A DNA stretch of 64,000 bases, from positions 2,388,545 to 2,452,544 of the forward strand of contig OX336336.1 of assembly GCA_946902875.1 (NCBI GenBank), written 5' to 3'. The notes beneath the pieces are model-generated. The model ran no database searches. It saw nothing but the letters and a program-made list of their open reading frames with translations, and was not told the DNA's origin. Positions 49,325-60,740 of this stretch are shown here, one piece after another. The translations under genes were made by a program, and so were the position numbers. Source of the stretch: Nematopogon swammerdamellus. Its lineage: Eukaryota; Arthropoda; Insecta; Lepidoptera; Adelidae. Positions within the stretch are counted from its first letter, which is position 1; every line of letters begins with the position of its first letter.

Positions 49325-49850
49325 TTTTTGAAGTGAAAACTTCTTTAGCGGCGCTTGGCACTTTTTTAGGTGGGTAAAAAATGTATAACTCGCGACATCG
49401 CGACATCGCGTCAGCGTCATTTTTAAAATGAAACCTTAAGACATTGCATTAAGGGTTAAATTAGAGTGGCAAGGGATCTGCCGGCACTCCCGGAGTGCAA
49501 CTGTTAAGTAGGGTTCGGTAACAAATGCATGTCTGTCCGTTCTACTAAATTTAACATTTATTTCAAAATGAATGTAGGGTTCCGTAACAAATGCATGTCT
49601 GTCCGTTCTACTAAATTTTACAATTTTCAACCAAGGTCCTCCGACGGTTATTTTATAATAAAAGTAGGGTTCCGTAACACGTTTATGTCTGTCCATTCTA
49701 CTAAGTTCTGCAAAATGAATGTAGGGTTCCGTAACAAATGCATGTCTGTCCGTTCTACTAAATTTAACATAATTTTTTTTTTATTTATTTTTTTAATCAA
49801 TGTTACGGTGTTGTTTTCACTTCTGCCGGCACTCCCGGAGTGCACCTGAG
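49325..49850 (+). mobile_element. MITE family G, deleted and split by a tandem repeat
   Basis: The 5' end (GAAGTGAAAACTTCTTTAGC) and 3' end (CACTTCTGCCGGCACTCCCG, twice) of family G surround four repeats with GTAGGGTTCCGTAACAAATG and CATGTCTGTCCGTTCTACTA at 49508-49795. Confidence 0.8.
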
Positions 49851-49854
49851 GCTT

Positions 49855-50315
49855 TTTTTTTATGGAAACTGACACGGTTGGCTACACCACCTACAACATC
49901 CGTGATACATATCACACACGCTGAATCCCGACAATCGGGGTAAGCAGAGTAATCGGTGTTGTGCTGCGAGAACTCTAGTAAATTACAGCACAACGCCGAC
50001 CACCACGTTTCGCAAAGTATTCGAACAAGATTCAATCGATCAAGCAGCAAGAAGGCACGAAGACCCACCTGCTGCATGACTCGGTGGAAGTACCGTGCCG
50101 AGGTGAGAGCTGGCGAGCCTGTCGCCTTTTAGCACGGCATCTTGTCCTTATCCCTTAGTCATCTTTTACGAAATGCATGGGGAGAGATGCAGTGGGGCTA
50201 TTCTTTTTAAGTACCGGCCCCACACGGTACCGTGATGTCAGCCCACAATACCTTGGTGAACTAGGTGCCATGTCGGTGCTTCCCTTTATTTCATGTCGGC
50301 TACACTGAACTGGAC
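49855..50315 (-). mobile_element. SINE family B tail split by element D
   Basis: The SINE B sequence breaks after CCGTGAT (49900-49906) and resumes with the same CCGTGAT at 50230-50236. Confidence 0.85.
49907..50229 (+). mobile_element. Family D element, full length (323 bp), 7-bp TSD
   Basis: It is bounded by CCGTGAT duplications inside SINE B. Key words are GAATCCCGACAATCGGGGTA, GTGTTGTGCTG, CACCTGCTGCATGACTCGG and TACCGGCCCCACACGGTA. No coding capacity; retroposon or MITE status is open. Confidence 0.85.
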
Positions 50316-50895
50316 CGGCGCCGGCACCAGGTACCGCCTGATGTCTGGTGCAAAGGCAACGATGCTACCGAGCCTTCCATATTGGTACCACCGACCTGAA
50401 GGAAGTGCCAAATGAAGTGGTTATGAAAATATTCCGTTACGACCGAGTAACGGTAAGCTAAAAAGACCTACCCAGTACCAAGAAAAGCCTAGGCCACGGA
50501 GCTACCAGAGGTTGATCGACGACGGAAGTACGGCCGAGTGGAATGCTTCCAAAAAAACTCTCCCACCTGAGAGAGGCTAAACTGACGACAGTTTTGGTAG
50601 CTGACAACAAAAGAGTACCGCTATAGCCGCCCGCGCAAGGCTGCCACTGTCGCAGACCTGAAGTACCGTACACCTCACGTGGGAAATATGTAATCAATCA
50701 ACCTGATCCCCTGTTTCACCAGCTAACATATAAATAGTTATGACGAAGAGATACCTCGAGAGATACATCATATCATAACTTCACTCCGGCGGACTCCGGA
50801 CACATTCTCCATTCGGACTACTTCTGAATGACTAGGTATAATGAATGACGAATGAAACATGAATGAATTATAGTATTATTATAATGCTAACTTAC
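50316..50895. other. Unassigned DNA
   Basis: Moderately GC-rich without a recognised element or supported gene. Confidence 0.3.
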
Positions 50896-50899
50896 TTGT

Positions 50900-51215
50900 G
50901 TGGGGCCAGTAGTTAATAAGAATAGCCCCACTGCATTTCTCCCCGTGCATGCCGTAAAAGGCGACTAAGGGATAAGGACAATATGCCGTGCATAAGGGCG
51001 ACAGGATAGCCACCTCTCACCTTGGCACGGTCCTTCCACCGAGTCTTGCAGCAGGTGGGCCTTCATGCCTTACTTGCTGCCTGATCTGAGTTATCTTGTC
51101 CGAATACTTTGCTAAACGTGGTGGTCGGTGTTGTGCTGTAATTTGCCAGAATACTTGTAGCACAACACCGATTACTCTGCTTACCCCGATTGTCGGGATA
51201 CGGCGTGTGGTGTGT
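50900..51215 (-). mobile_element. Family D element, reversed
   Basis: GTGGGGCCAGTAGTTAATAA, CCTTGGCACGGTCCTTCCAC and CCCGATTGTCGGGATAC. Confidence 0.85.
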
Positions 51216-51227
51216 ATGTATGTAACA

Positions 51228-51658
51228 AGCTGTGCCCGCGGCTCCGCCCGCTCTCATATTTCACTTCACTGCTAACCTCATAAGCCATTTAGCGTGATAG
51301 TAAGTAGCCTATAGTTGATGGGAAGAATCAAGCTATCCGTAGAATTTTTCTTTATTAAAATCGGTTCAGTGGTTCTCGAGTCATAAGCGGACAGACAGAC
51401 ACTCAGACAGAAAGCAGACGTTGGATTTTATTATAGGTACAAGCTGTGCCCGCGGCTCCGCCCGCTCTCATATTTCACTTCACTGCTAACCTCATAAGCC
51501 ATTTAGCGTGATAGTAAGTAGCCTATAGTTGATAGGAAGAATCAAGCTATCCGTAGAATTTTGTTTTATTAAAATCGGTTCAGTGGTTCTCGAGTTATAA
51601 GCGGACAGACAGACACTCAGACAGACAGAAAGCAGACGTTGGATTTTATTATAGGTAA
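51228..51658. repeat. Family K element, two direct copies
   Basis: AAGCTGTGCCCGCGGCTCCG to GCAGACGTTGGATTTTATTA occurs twice in tandem (51228-51438 and 51440-51658), nearly identical. Confidence 0.9.
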
Positions 51659-51659
51659 A

Positions 51660-52520
51660 GATAAAGAAGGATGTATGTATGTATGTTACTTACTTTACAA
51701 TAGATGATCGTCATCGAACAAACTATCACGCCTACGGACACACCTCTAGTCTCAAGGTAATTAAATTTGCTACAACTTCATTTCCCATGACTTTCCCCGT
51801 AGATACCTCATTAAGCCCGATATTTTGGTTGAAAATTCTCCATTTCACATTTTTCAACTTTTTAGAAAAAAATGGCAAATATTGGGAACCCTGTATCTTG
51901 GGAGCTATTAGACCTAGAAAACTGAGTTAGAGCTCAAACTGTTGGGAATTTAATCTACTTTAAAAAAGTCATCGTGACCTTTCTCGTCAGAGCCTTCCCA
52001 TGTGGTTTTTTTTGCATAAAACTAAAAAAAGTGAAAAAAAATTGCGGTTTTTCAGCAATAACTCGGCACGCTCACATTTCAAAGTGCTGCAAATCTGGAA
52101 AAATCCTATCTAAGGGGACCCAAATAACATATAAAAAAAAGCAAGTTTACCGCAATTATTTCTATTTCGAATGTACGAAATGACTGGCCTGAATAACGTA
52201 TTTAAAATTCCAAATGCAAATATTCCCTGTAATTTTTATCAGCCCTCCTATAAGTGCCCACACGTGACCGAAAAATGCACCGTGGGAAATTAAAATAAGA
52301 CTGCTCTCGAAAATTCGTCTCAAAAACTACTTTTCGGGATATCAAGTGGTTTGTTGGGCAGGGCCACTCAGGACTAACAGCCCTATTATCGCATTCTCAC
52401 GCAAACCTTTATTTTTTACTGGAATTACGGCTGCATACAAGGTAAATTCCGGTCTTTCTGAGAGATGTAGGTACCTACCATCAATATTATACACATGACA
52501 TACTTAATCAGTTTTAATAT
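51660..52520. other. Unassigned DNA
   Basis: A short GTAT run is present; nothing else is supported. Confidence 0.3.
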
Positions 52521-53127
52521 ACAGGGTGTTTCAGGATAGGCTTGAGAAACTTCAGGAATAGAAAGTACTCATTATTAGAAGAAAAAATCCTTATCAATCA
52601 AATCGAAGTTCCGTATTTTTTTTTCATTAAAAAATTGGAAATTTTAATAAAAACTCGATGGACAGCGAGTCTGGGGAGATTCGGCAACAGTGCTGTCTAG
52701 GTCTAGGGAGAGCAATGACCGAAAAATAATTTCCATTTACTTACTTAAAGGAAGTAAATAAAATACCCATAAAAACTCAGAGCTGGGCGGGATTGTAAAT
52801 TTGTAATTTAACTTTTTTGCGATTAGTATAATCCTATACTAACACTCATTTCACTTGAATCACCGCGTCAGTTTACTAATGAATGTGTCATTTGAAAGCA
52901 GTGCACTTTCTATTAGCACCTGCGAACTCTCCGCGCAAAACAAAAAGAGAAGAAAGTCGGTTGGGTGGGACAAAAGCATATGTATGTATGCTTCATGTAA
53001 AGTGTGTGTACAGGTCCCCGCAGCAAATAATGCGTGTCGAGCTTTAGAAAGAGACCGTCCGGTTGTAGAGCGTCGTCCCTGTCGCACGAACTCGTACGCC
53101 TCTGTTTCATTACCTTAGCATTTTTTT

Positions 53128-53415
53128 TTATGTAATCCGGTTTGGGTGACTGAGTCGAAGCGGCCAAAGCGCATGCTCCGACCAGCCAATATCACCTCCG
53201 CGAAGGTAGGTGCCATACCGGAGACTTCACTGGATTGCTGGCTATACTGGACTAGAGGGCAACACAACCGAGGCTTACATCCAGTACGGTGATACCAACC
53301 CAGTCGGCTACAATTTGAGCCTACCACCTAGTAAAAACTGGTACACGACCGGATTCGAACCGCGGACCTCGGGCATGTGAAGCCGATGCCGAACCACTCG
53401 GCCACCCAGCGCCCA
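53128..53415 (-). mobile_element. SINE family C, full length
   Basis: In the minus sense: tRNA-like head with GGTGGCCGAGTGG and GGTTCGAATCC (53340-53415), core TACTAGGTGGTAGGCTC, then GGGTTGGTATCACCG and a tail ending GGATTACATAAAAAAAA. Confidence 0.88.
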
Positions 53416-53456
53416 AGATTCAATAGGCTTAATGAACTTCATGACATCAACAAATT

Positions 53457-53815
53457 AAAAACCGGCCAATTAAGTGCGAGTCGAACTCGCGCACCGAGGG
53501 TTCCGTATCGCCATGTCATGGTCAGCGCCACTCACGCCATCTATGTATTAGTTAAAACTCTTCATACTCTTGGTAGATGGCGCGCATACACTTTTTAGTT
53601 TCTTGTATGAGGACCCCGTTAATTTTTTATTTTTTCCTATTTTTATTATTTGTTGTTATATCGGCCATAATAAAAATAACACATATTCTGTGAAAATTTC
53701 AACGGGCTACCTATTACGGTTCAAGAGATACAGCCCTCAGACAGACGGACAGAGAGACAGACAGACGGCGTAGGTTTAGTAATAGGGTCCAGTAAGACGG
53801 ATACGGACCCTAAAA
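53457..53815 (+). mobile_element. Family A element, near complete
   Basis: AACCGGCCAATTAAGTGCGA to GGATACGGACCCTAAAAAA with a GACA tract. Confidence 0.85.
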
Positions 53816-54112
53816 AATATCCAAGCATGACAATATTGTTGCAAAATAGGTAGCGTTACGCAAAAGTGTGTTTTATCCGCGGTTCCAACACAACCAGTCC
53901 TGTTCGGATCGTGATACGATTATGCCATTATGATAGATGATACGATTGTGTGGCCGCGAGACAAGCGCGAGTTGGACAGTGCCGCGCCGCGCCGGTTGCC
54001 AGTAAACTAACTTGTTTTGAGTCGGGTGTGGTAACACAACTGGACTGAACCGCTGGTTCTGTAATAGAGCCGTCTGCGATGCTTCTCTGAATCAGTATTC
54101 AAATTGTTATTA

Positions 54113-54205
54113 TTTTTTTTTTATGGAAACTGACACGGTTGGCTACATCACCTACCTACAACATCCGTGATGTCCGCCCATAACACCGGGTGAACTAGGT
54201 GCCAT
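54113..54205 (-). mobile_element. SINE family B tail fragment
   Basis: ATGGAAACTGACACGGTTGG through CACCGGGTGAACTAGGTGCC. Confidence 0.8.
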
Positions 54206-54206
54206 A

Positions 54207-54450
54207 ATAATAATAAATACTGGGAATATCGCAATCTTGTGCGCAACGGGGCAATCCGCCGAAGCACCAGAATAGTATATTGCACACCGGGTGGCTGAGC
54301 TCAAGTGGCAGTGGGCTGGGCACGTAAGTCGACGAGACGACGACCGTTGGAGTAAACGGGCCCCATACTGGCGGCCGTGGACAGGGAAACGGAGCCGCGG
54401 GAAGACCACCCGCCAGGTGGGACGACATAAAGTGCGTCGGAGGCAATCAG
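54207..54450 (+). mobile_element. LINE reverse transcriptase C-terminal fragment
   Basis: The plus strand reads VAELKWQWAGHVSRRDDDRW, then APYWRPWTGKRSRGKTTRQV. The WAGH...RW...W.P...R.RG.P pattern is the common tail of RTE/CR1-like LINEs. Confidence 0.75.
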
Positions 54451-54789
54451 CGATTCCGTACTGCTGTTAAGTTAAGCATGCAAGTTAGTCATTTTATTTT
54501 TATTTCATTAAGGCGGACATGAACCGTCCACCAAATCTGGATGAAACTATTTTCACCAAAAAGTAGGTGTACTGTAAATTGACCGAATCTGGGAAAAAGG
54601 TTTCAAAGTTTCAAGTCTTCAAATATGGGACCCGTTTCGAACCCTGAAGTTACGAAACCCTATCCTGAAACATCCTTTATAGGTAATATGTAATTTATGA
54701 GGGTTTTATTTCCGTATGGTAGAAACTCAAAAAAGTAATGGGTATTTTCTACAAAATCGTGAGTAAAAAAAATTTGCCACATTCACTTT

Positions 54790-55230
54790 GAAGAAACAAT
54801 TAATAAAGTCGGGGTTAGGGAAAGAAATTAGTTGCACGAAAGATATACATAATTTTGAAAGTGGCGTGATAGCCCTGTTGCCTATCTACTCGCGTCTGTA
54901 TTTATTTTTTACTAAGACGCACAGATTATGTAATAGTTTAGGTAGCTAGAAAGAAGCACACTGAGTTCAGTTCAGTCATTCTCAGAATTACTGTCACTAT
55001 TATCATTGGTCATCATCAAGATGTGGTCATCATAATTCTACATTTCGGCTGGCGCAGCGCCCAGCCCGCGTCAAAGTTGGCCGATGCGTTTGTTTTGAAA
55101 AAGGAACTCGATCGCGTGCGTTCCGTTATTCGCGCGGGAACGCTGACCCGTCCCCTCCCCGCCGCGCTACGTCGGCCGCCCGGTTCCGTTGACCTCAAGC
55201 CGAGCCTTCGTTCTTAGTACGAATCTAGGT
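54790..55230. other. CpG-rich block, possible promoter or unrecognised 5' exon
   Basis: 55045-55215 is CpG-rich and I saw no second copy of it in the window. Open frames on both strands reflect composition. No start or splice pattern decides a gene. Confidence 0.25.
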
Positions 55231-55496
55231 AACTCTATGCGTATTTCCAGTGGACGAGGCATCATGCATAATCCCTATGCATGTATGATGCCTCTGTCGA
55301 TATTATGGAGAGTAGGTACGATTTTGAGCATGTAAAACCTCCGTTTTTGCAGTGGATTTTTTTAGAAATGCCTACTTTTATAGGTAAACGTTTAGGCTTT
55401 GTAAATGTTTTTTTCGGGACAGTTGTATGCAATTGACATAATATTTTATCCTTTATCAACTAAATCACAGTTTACCATTTACATACATACATATCA

Positions 55497-55735
55497 AGCT
55501 GTATCCCGACAATCAGGCTAAGCAGAATAATCGGTGTTGTGCTACGAGAACTCGCATAAATTAGCGCACAACACCGACCACCACGTTTAGCTACATATTC
55601 GAACAAAACAAAATAAAGCAGCAAGAAGTCACATACAGTTACCCACCTACTGCGTGACTGTGGAAGGACCGTGCCAAAGTGAGAGGTGCCCGCCCACTCT
55701 GTCGCCCTTTAGCACGGCGTCTTGCCCTTAGACCT
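55497..55735 (+). mobile_element. Family D element
   Basis: TATCCCGACAATCAGGCTAA, GTGTTGTGCTACG and GTCGCCCTTTAGCACGGCGT. Confidence 0.8.
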
Positions 55736-56567
55736 TTACAGTTTACCTTTAACTGTCGTAACTAAAGAAGTATCTCTAACACACACACAAACTTAGCGAT
55801 TAATAAATAAGTAGGTAGGTACTTAATTAGTAATTAAATAATTATACAATGAACCCTAATTAATTATTCCAAAACAACTACCTAAGTTACAAGTTTAGAG
55901 GTCTGCAGACGACCCAGTCGACTTGTGGCTTTCATGGAAGACATATAGGTTGGCTGGGGTAGCTGGAGATCGCGGGGTTTTGCACGAAGGTCCCCGACCA
56001 AGCGGGACTAGTTTGCAGGCCTAGAGCCAACCCCAAAGGGACCACGTGGACAGAAAAGGGCGGGGGAGGGGTTCGGGAAATGTTCGCGTTTTTTAACCTT
56101 AAATGCTAAAGTGCGTTACGGGAAAATAAACGGCATTTTCTAAGTGGACAATTGGGTAACGGAAAAATGCCCAAAAAGTGTGTCCACGTGGCATGTGAAC
56201 GGTCCCAAACCAAAGAAACAACAAGAAGTACCCAATGTCTGATTACAGTTGAGCAGATCAAGCTGAGCATACTACGCGGAGATAGGCATCCCCTCACTCA
56301 ATAATAAAATAACCGGAAGTCGAGTCACCGCGCGGGGCGGGGCGCGCGCGTAGCCGCGTGCGCAGAGCGAGTATGCGCATATCGAGCGATGCGTCAAACC
56401 GCGAGGTTTCCTCGCGACACGACCGCGACGTTCGAATCTTTTCCTCGCGCAACGTGCTTCCAATGAGAGAAATCATTCGTTCTTAGAACCAGCAAGAAAC
56501 ACGCAGGGTATTTTTAGGGTTCCGTAGCCAGTAATGGCAAAATCGGTAGCCGCATAAAAATATAACC
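55736..56567. other. Mostly unassigned; CpG-rich block at 56310-56470
   Basis: 55970-56040 shares CCCCGACCAAGCGGGACTAG with the reverse of about 60388-60410 (TE). 56310-56470 is CpG-rich and might be a promoter. No gene is supported. Confidence 0.3.
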
Positions 56568-56943
56568 CCTTTTTTTATGGAAACTGACACGGTCGGCTAC
56601 ATCACCTTCAACATCCGTGATGCTGATGTCAGTCCATAACACCGGGTGAACTAGGTGCCGTGTCAGTGCTTCCCTTCGGTCGTGCCGGCTACCCTGAACT
56701 GGACGGAAAACACAAACTATTTACCTAGCCGTTTCGACCGACTTTTCTTTCAGTGCGGTGGTACCAACCCGGGCGGGTGGTACCACCACCTAGTAAGGTA
56801 AGAAGGGAAGTTTCACGTCGCATCCGAACCACGGTCAGCCTCCAACGGTCGAGCGGTCACCCATCCAAGTACTGACCGGTCCAGCGTTGCTTAACAATCA
56901 ATAGCAACAGTCGAGTGTCTGCACCACTGAGCTATCGAGGCTA
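56568..56943 (-). mobile_element. SINE family B, full length
   Basis: In the minus sense: GCCTCGATAGCTCAGTGGTG (box A), the 5S-like TACTTGGATGGGTGACCGCT, box B GGTTCGGATGCG, core TACTAGGTGGTGG, tail GTGTCAGTTTCCATAAAAAA. Confidence 0.9.
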
Positions 56944-56959
56944 ACAAACCCCCTTGCTT

Positions 56960-57290
56960 CGCTTATCCTTCCTCCTCCTGTTCGCCTTCGCCAAACCCGC
57001 TATACTCTCGCGAAACACCCCTTTGTAGTGGACAGAAGAATTCTTCGAACTGTACGATTCTCTAAATCGTTCTTGTGCCGCACCGCAAAGGTGTGGAACG
57101 GGCTTCCGGGGAATATCTTTCCCCACTCCTACAATCCACGGATCTTCAAATCGCCTTTCCAATAGCCTTTCCCCAGCGACATTAGCCCGCCTCCAAGCCG
57201 GACTGGCACCTCCTCGGGGGGTGAAAATGGCTGCGTCTGAGGCTTCGACCTCGCGCACAGCCACCTAGTTCGGAAGCAATAAAAAAAAAC
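56960..57290 (+). mobile_element. LINE 3' fragment
   Basis: The plus strand reads RFSKSFLCRTAKVWNGLPGN, then IFPHSYNPRIFKSPFQ before a stop, followed by a 3' region ending AAGCAATAAAAAAAAAC. Confidence 0.8.
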
Positions 57291-57639
57291 ATTATTAGGA
57301 AAAAACATCAGCATTTACCAATTGAAGGGGTGAGTTAGATGTGGTGAGCTGTGAGTTATTGTGTTGTGGAACTCGTTGCGGTGACAACACAGTATTATGA
57401 ATCTGGTTGGCACCAAGCGGCCACGGTCCAGTTAGCAGTTACAATTGGGGCAGTGTTGCCATGTAGACAGCTAATAACAAAGGCGGACAAATTAATCGTA
57501 AATTTTTGTAAAAATTTTAAAATTTAATTATAATACATTTACGGTGTATGTATGTAATTACCTGGCAACAAAATATAATATTCTATGCGGATGCAAAATT
57601 CTTCTTTAGAAAGGTTAATAGTCATAAGTACATAACACA

Positions 57640-57955
57640 AGCTGTATCCCGACAATCAGGGTAAGCAGAGTAATCGGTGTTCTGCTATAAGGACTCTGGT
57701 AAATTAAAGCACAACACTGACCACCACGTTTAGCGCAGTATGCGGACAAAACAACTATCAAGCAGCAAGTAAGGAACGAAGAACCCACCTGCTGAAGGAC
57801 TAGTTGGAAGGACTGCGTCAAGGTGAGAAGTGGCTAGCCTGTCGCCCTTTAGCGCAGTATCTTGTCCTTATCCCTTAGTCGCCTCTTACGACATGCACGG
57901 GGAGAGATGCAGTGGGGCTATTCTTTTTAAGTACCGGCCCCACACGGTACAGGTT
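57640..57955 (+). mobile_element. Family D element
   Basis: TATCCCGACAATCAGGGTAA to TACCGGCCCCACACGGTACA. Confidence 0.85.
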
Positions 57956-57984
57956 AATATTCTTAATAATCAATTAGGGCATTT

Positions 57985-58192
57985 CCCTTGCCCCCCTTAC
58001 TAGGTGGTACCACCGTACTGGATGTAAGATGGCCGCATAGCAACCTCGGTTGTGTTCTCCTCTAGTCCAGTATAGCCAGCAATCCAGGGAAGTCTCCGGT
58101 ATGGCACCTATCTTCTCGGAGGTGATATTGGCTGGTCGGAGCATGCGCTTTGGCCCCTCTGACTCAGCCACCCATACCGGATTACATAAAAA
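57985..58192 (+). mobile_element. SINE family C, core and tail
   Basis: TTACTAGGTGGTACCACCGT to CATACCGGATTACATAAAAA. Confidence 0.85.
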
Positions 58193-58507
58193 AAAAGGCA
58201 TCAGCCAATCCAGAGCATGGACCACGAAGGGACTAACTAGTAATGTACTCCAAAAAGTACACTTTGTGAAGCCTGGAGCCCCTAAGCTGCCCAAGTATGA
58301 CATGCTGAAAGACCATTACATGTAACAATGAAAGTGAACAAATACTGCCATCGAGTAGACCAGGTATAATATTTATGTTTCTTATTGTATATATGTAATT
58401 AAGTATGTATATGTAAGGGTTTAAATTCATTGTAGGTATGTATCTTTGTACAATTTGTATATGTGTGTATTTATATTTCATACAACTGTTCCCTCTTTAG
58501 TACTGCA

Positions 58508-58735
58508 TTTTTTTTTTATGGAAACTGACACGGTTGGCTAACATCACCTACAACATCCGTGATGTAAGCCCATAACACCGGGTGAACTTGGTGCCACGTC
58601 AGTGCTTCCCTTCGTTCGTGCCGGCTACACTGAACTGGACGGAAAACACGAACTATTTACATAGCCGTTTCGACCGACCTTTCATTCAGTGCGGTGGTAC
58701 CAACCCGGGCGGGCTAAACCCTACCACCTAGTGAT
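58508..58735 (-). mobile_element. SINE family B, core and tail
   Basis: TATGGAAACTGACACGGTTG through GGTGGTACCAACCCGGGCGG. Confidence 0.85.
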
Positions 58736-58754
58736 ATAAGAAGGGAGTCATATC

Positions 58755-58910
58755 CCTTATAATATTATAATATCATTGCCCGCCCCTACGTGTTTTCCAC
58801 ATCCCAAAGGTTAGTTCGTAAAGAATGCCGCAAGGCATTAAACTCACCTTTTGTAACCTTTTTATACAATGGTGTGGTGTAAAATAAAGTATATTTTAAT
58901 TTAATTTCAT
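58755..58910 (+). mobile_element. LINE 3' UTR end
   Basis: GCCGCAAGGCATTAAACTCA and GGTGTAAAATAAAGTATATT are typical of lepidopteran LINE 3' ends. Confidence 0.55.
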
Positions 58911-59024
58911 TTTCATATAGCAAGGACAGGGTAGTAATTCGATCTAGCAGATGGAATTACTCGCATTCAAAGTTAGCAATACGCGAAATCAGTCATATCA
59001 TATAGCATCTTCAAGAACCCATTT

Positions 59025-59620
59025 TTTTTTTATGTAAACCGACTTGGGTGGCTATCCAGAGAGACCAATGGCACAGTCGACAGAGCCAAAATCACCACTC
59101 CTCGCGAAACCACGCTCAGTTAGGCGCCATGCCAGCAGATTTGCGGACTACTGCTAGTCTGTCTAGTCTATACGACGTTTGAAAACAACCAGGTTAAAGG
59201 ATTCCAAGACTGTACGATACCCTTATGCGAACGATGCCTTCCCTCGCCCCTTACTAGGTGGTAGGCTCAAATTGTAGCCGACTGGGTTGGTACCACCGTA
59301 CTGGATGTAAGATGGCCGCATAGCAGCCTCTGTTGTGTTCTCCTCTAGTCCAGTATAGCCAACAATGCAGGGAAGTCTCCGGTATGGCACCTGGTGATAT
59401 TGGCTGGTCGGAACATGCGCTTTGGGCCCTCCGACTCAGCCACCCATACCAGATTACATAAAAAAATACCCTAGCGGTGCGTCAAAGACACGATTTAGAG
59501 AACCGGTCGGTTTTCAACAACGAGTCTCTCTGCGACGAATCATGCGGAGATAGGACGGTTGGTAAGGAATAAACGATGCTAGTTCCACAGAGCAGCGTCC
59601 GTGATAGTATCTGAAACAGA
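59025..59620. mobile_element. LINE 3' fragments and SINE family C
   Basis: 59235-59465 is SINE C (plus). 59025-59200 and 59480-59610 are antisense pieces of the LINE seen whole at 62175-62560. Confidence 0.75.
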
Positions 59621-59623
59621 CTA

Positions 59624-60182
59624 AAGGCCGCTGCATACGTAGCGGGGCGCCGGCGGGGCGGGGGCGGGGCGAGCTTTTCTGCAAGATCCTCAGGAACTAG
59701 TGCAAGCACGTGTTTATACGCGGCGGGGCGGGAGCGGAGCGGCGGCGGAGCGGGAGCGGAGCGGGAGCGGAGCGGGATATAATATATTCTTATGGAGAAT
59801 ATTTCCCCCGCTCCGCTCCGCTCCCGCCGGAGCCCCGCTACGTATGCAGCGGCCTTAAAGGCCGAGCGGGAGCGGAGCGGGATATAATATATTATTAAGG
59901 CCGCTGCATACGTAGCGGGGCGCCGGCGGGAGCGGAGCGGAGCGTGGAAATATTCTCCATAAGAATATATTATATCCCGCTCCGCTCCCGCTCCGCCGCC
60001 GCTCCGCTCCCGCTCCGCCGCGTATAAACACGTGCTTGCACTAGTTCCTGAGGATCCTGCAGAAAAGCTCGCCCCGCCCCCGCCCCGCCGGCGCCCCGCT
60101 ACGTATGCAACGGCCTTTATGGAGAATATTTCCCCGCTCCGCTCCGCTCCCGCCGGCGCCCCGCTACGTATGCAGCGGCCTA
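59624..60182. mobile_element. GC-rich nested palindrome element
   Basis: AAGGCCGCTGCATACGTAGC starts at 59624 and recurs near 59900; its inverse GCTACGTATGCAGCGGCCTT occurs near 59836, and variants end at about 60116 and 60181. Main arms of about 180 nt (59624-59810 and 59940-60116) share GTGCAAGCACGTGTTTATAC. The 255-residue open frame on the minus strand is a by-product of GC content. Confidence 0.85.
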
Positions 60183-60189
60183 GGAAACC

Positions 60190-60540
60190 TACAAATAGTC
60201 TCATACTCAGAGACTCCAGACTATCTGTTAGGACAGTACAGACCAACAAGACGGATGGCTCGGCGCTGCTAGTCCATTATCATCTAGATCCTTTCCTTGA
60301 TGAGTAATAAGCTCCTAAATGGAAAGTGATTCGCGGTCCTCACTAAGAGCCTCGTCGTTGTTGTCTGTGGGGGTGGCCCTAAGCCTGCAAACTAGTCCCT
60401 CTTGGTCGGGGACCTTCGTGCTTCGATCCATTGAGGCGATGGCTGGCCCTGGCGTGATGCTCGTGAACGGGTGCTGTTTGTGGAGACTGGCCTGCTTTAA
60501 TTGGCAGCATATTATCTGAATGGTAATATACTACTTACCA
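60190..60540 (+). mobile_element. TE fragment
   Basis: CTAGTCCCTCTTGGTCGGGG and GGCCCTAAGCCTGCAAA match the reverse of 55970-56040. The family is not identified. Confidence 0.4.
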
Positions 60541-60557
60541 GACTGCATAATTACTTA

Positions 60558-60740
60558 CAGATGTTTTATCTCACGAGCGCGGGTGACGCGGGTACTTGTA
60601 GTTGTAATGCGTATAGACACGCGCTCCTGTGTGTGTGTGAGTTTGCTAACGCTACCTGTACTTACGCACACAGGAGCGCGTGTCTATACGCATTACAACT
60701 ACAAGTATGGTTCACCCGCGCTCGTGAGATAAAACATCTG
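60558..60740. mobile_element. Hairpin MITE with about 75-bp arms, TA flanks
   Basis: CAGATGTTTTATCTCACGAG (60558) and CTCGTGAGATAAAACATCTG (ending 60740) head arms of about 75 nt with few differences and a loop of about 33 nt. TA lies on each side, as in Tc1/mariner-type insertions. Confidence 0.9.

Larger units (their letters stand above)
52523..54682. mobile_element. Possible old element with terminal inverted repeats, full of insertions
   Basis: GGTGTTTCAGGATAGG near 52527 and CCTATCCTGAAACATCC near 54659 are inverted. Between them lie a family E piece, SINE C, family A, SINE B and a LINE piece. The pairing could be chance. Confidence 0.3.

Noticed and set aside
55016..55217. Overlapping open frames on both strands in a CpG-rich block
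   Set aside because: Open frames on both strands reflect high GC. No start context or splice phase supports a gene; it was kept only as a possible promoter region.
59482..60249. A 255-residue open frame on the minus strand
   Set aside because: It runs through a GC-rich palindrome, is rich in Arg, Ala and Gly, and mirrors itself. Open length is explained by base composition.
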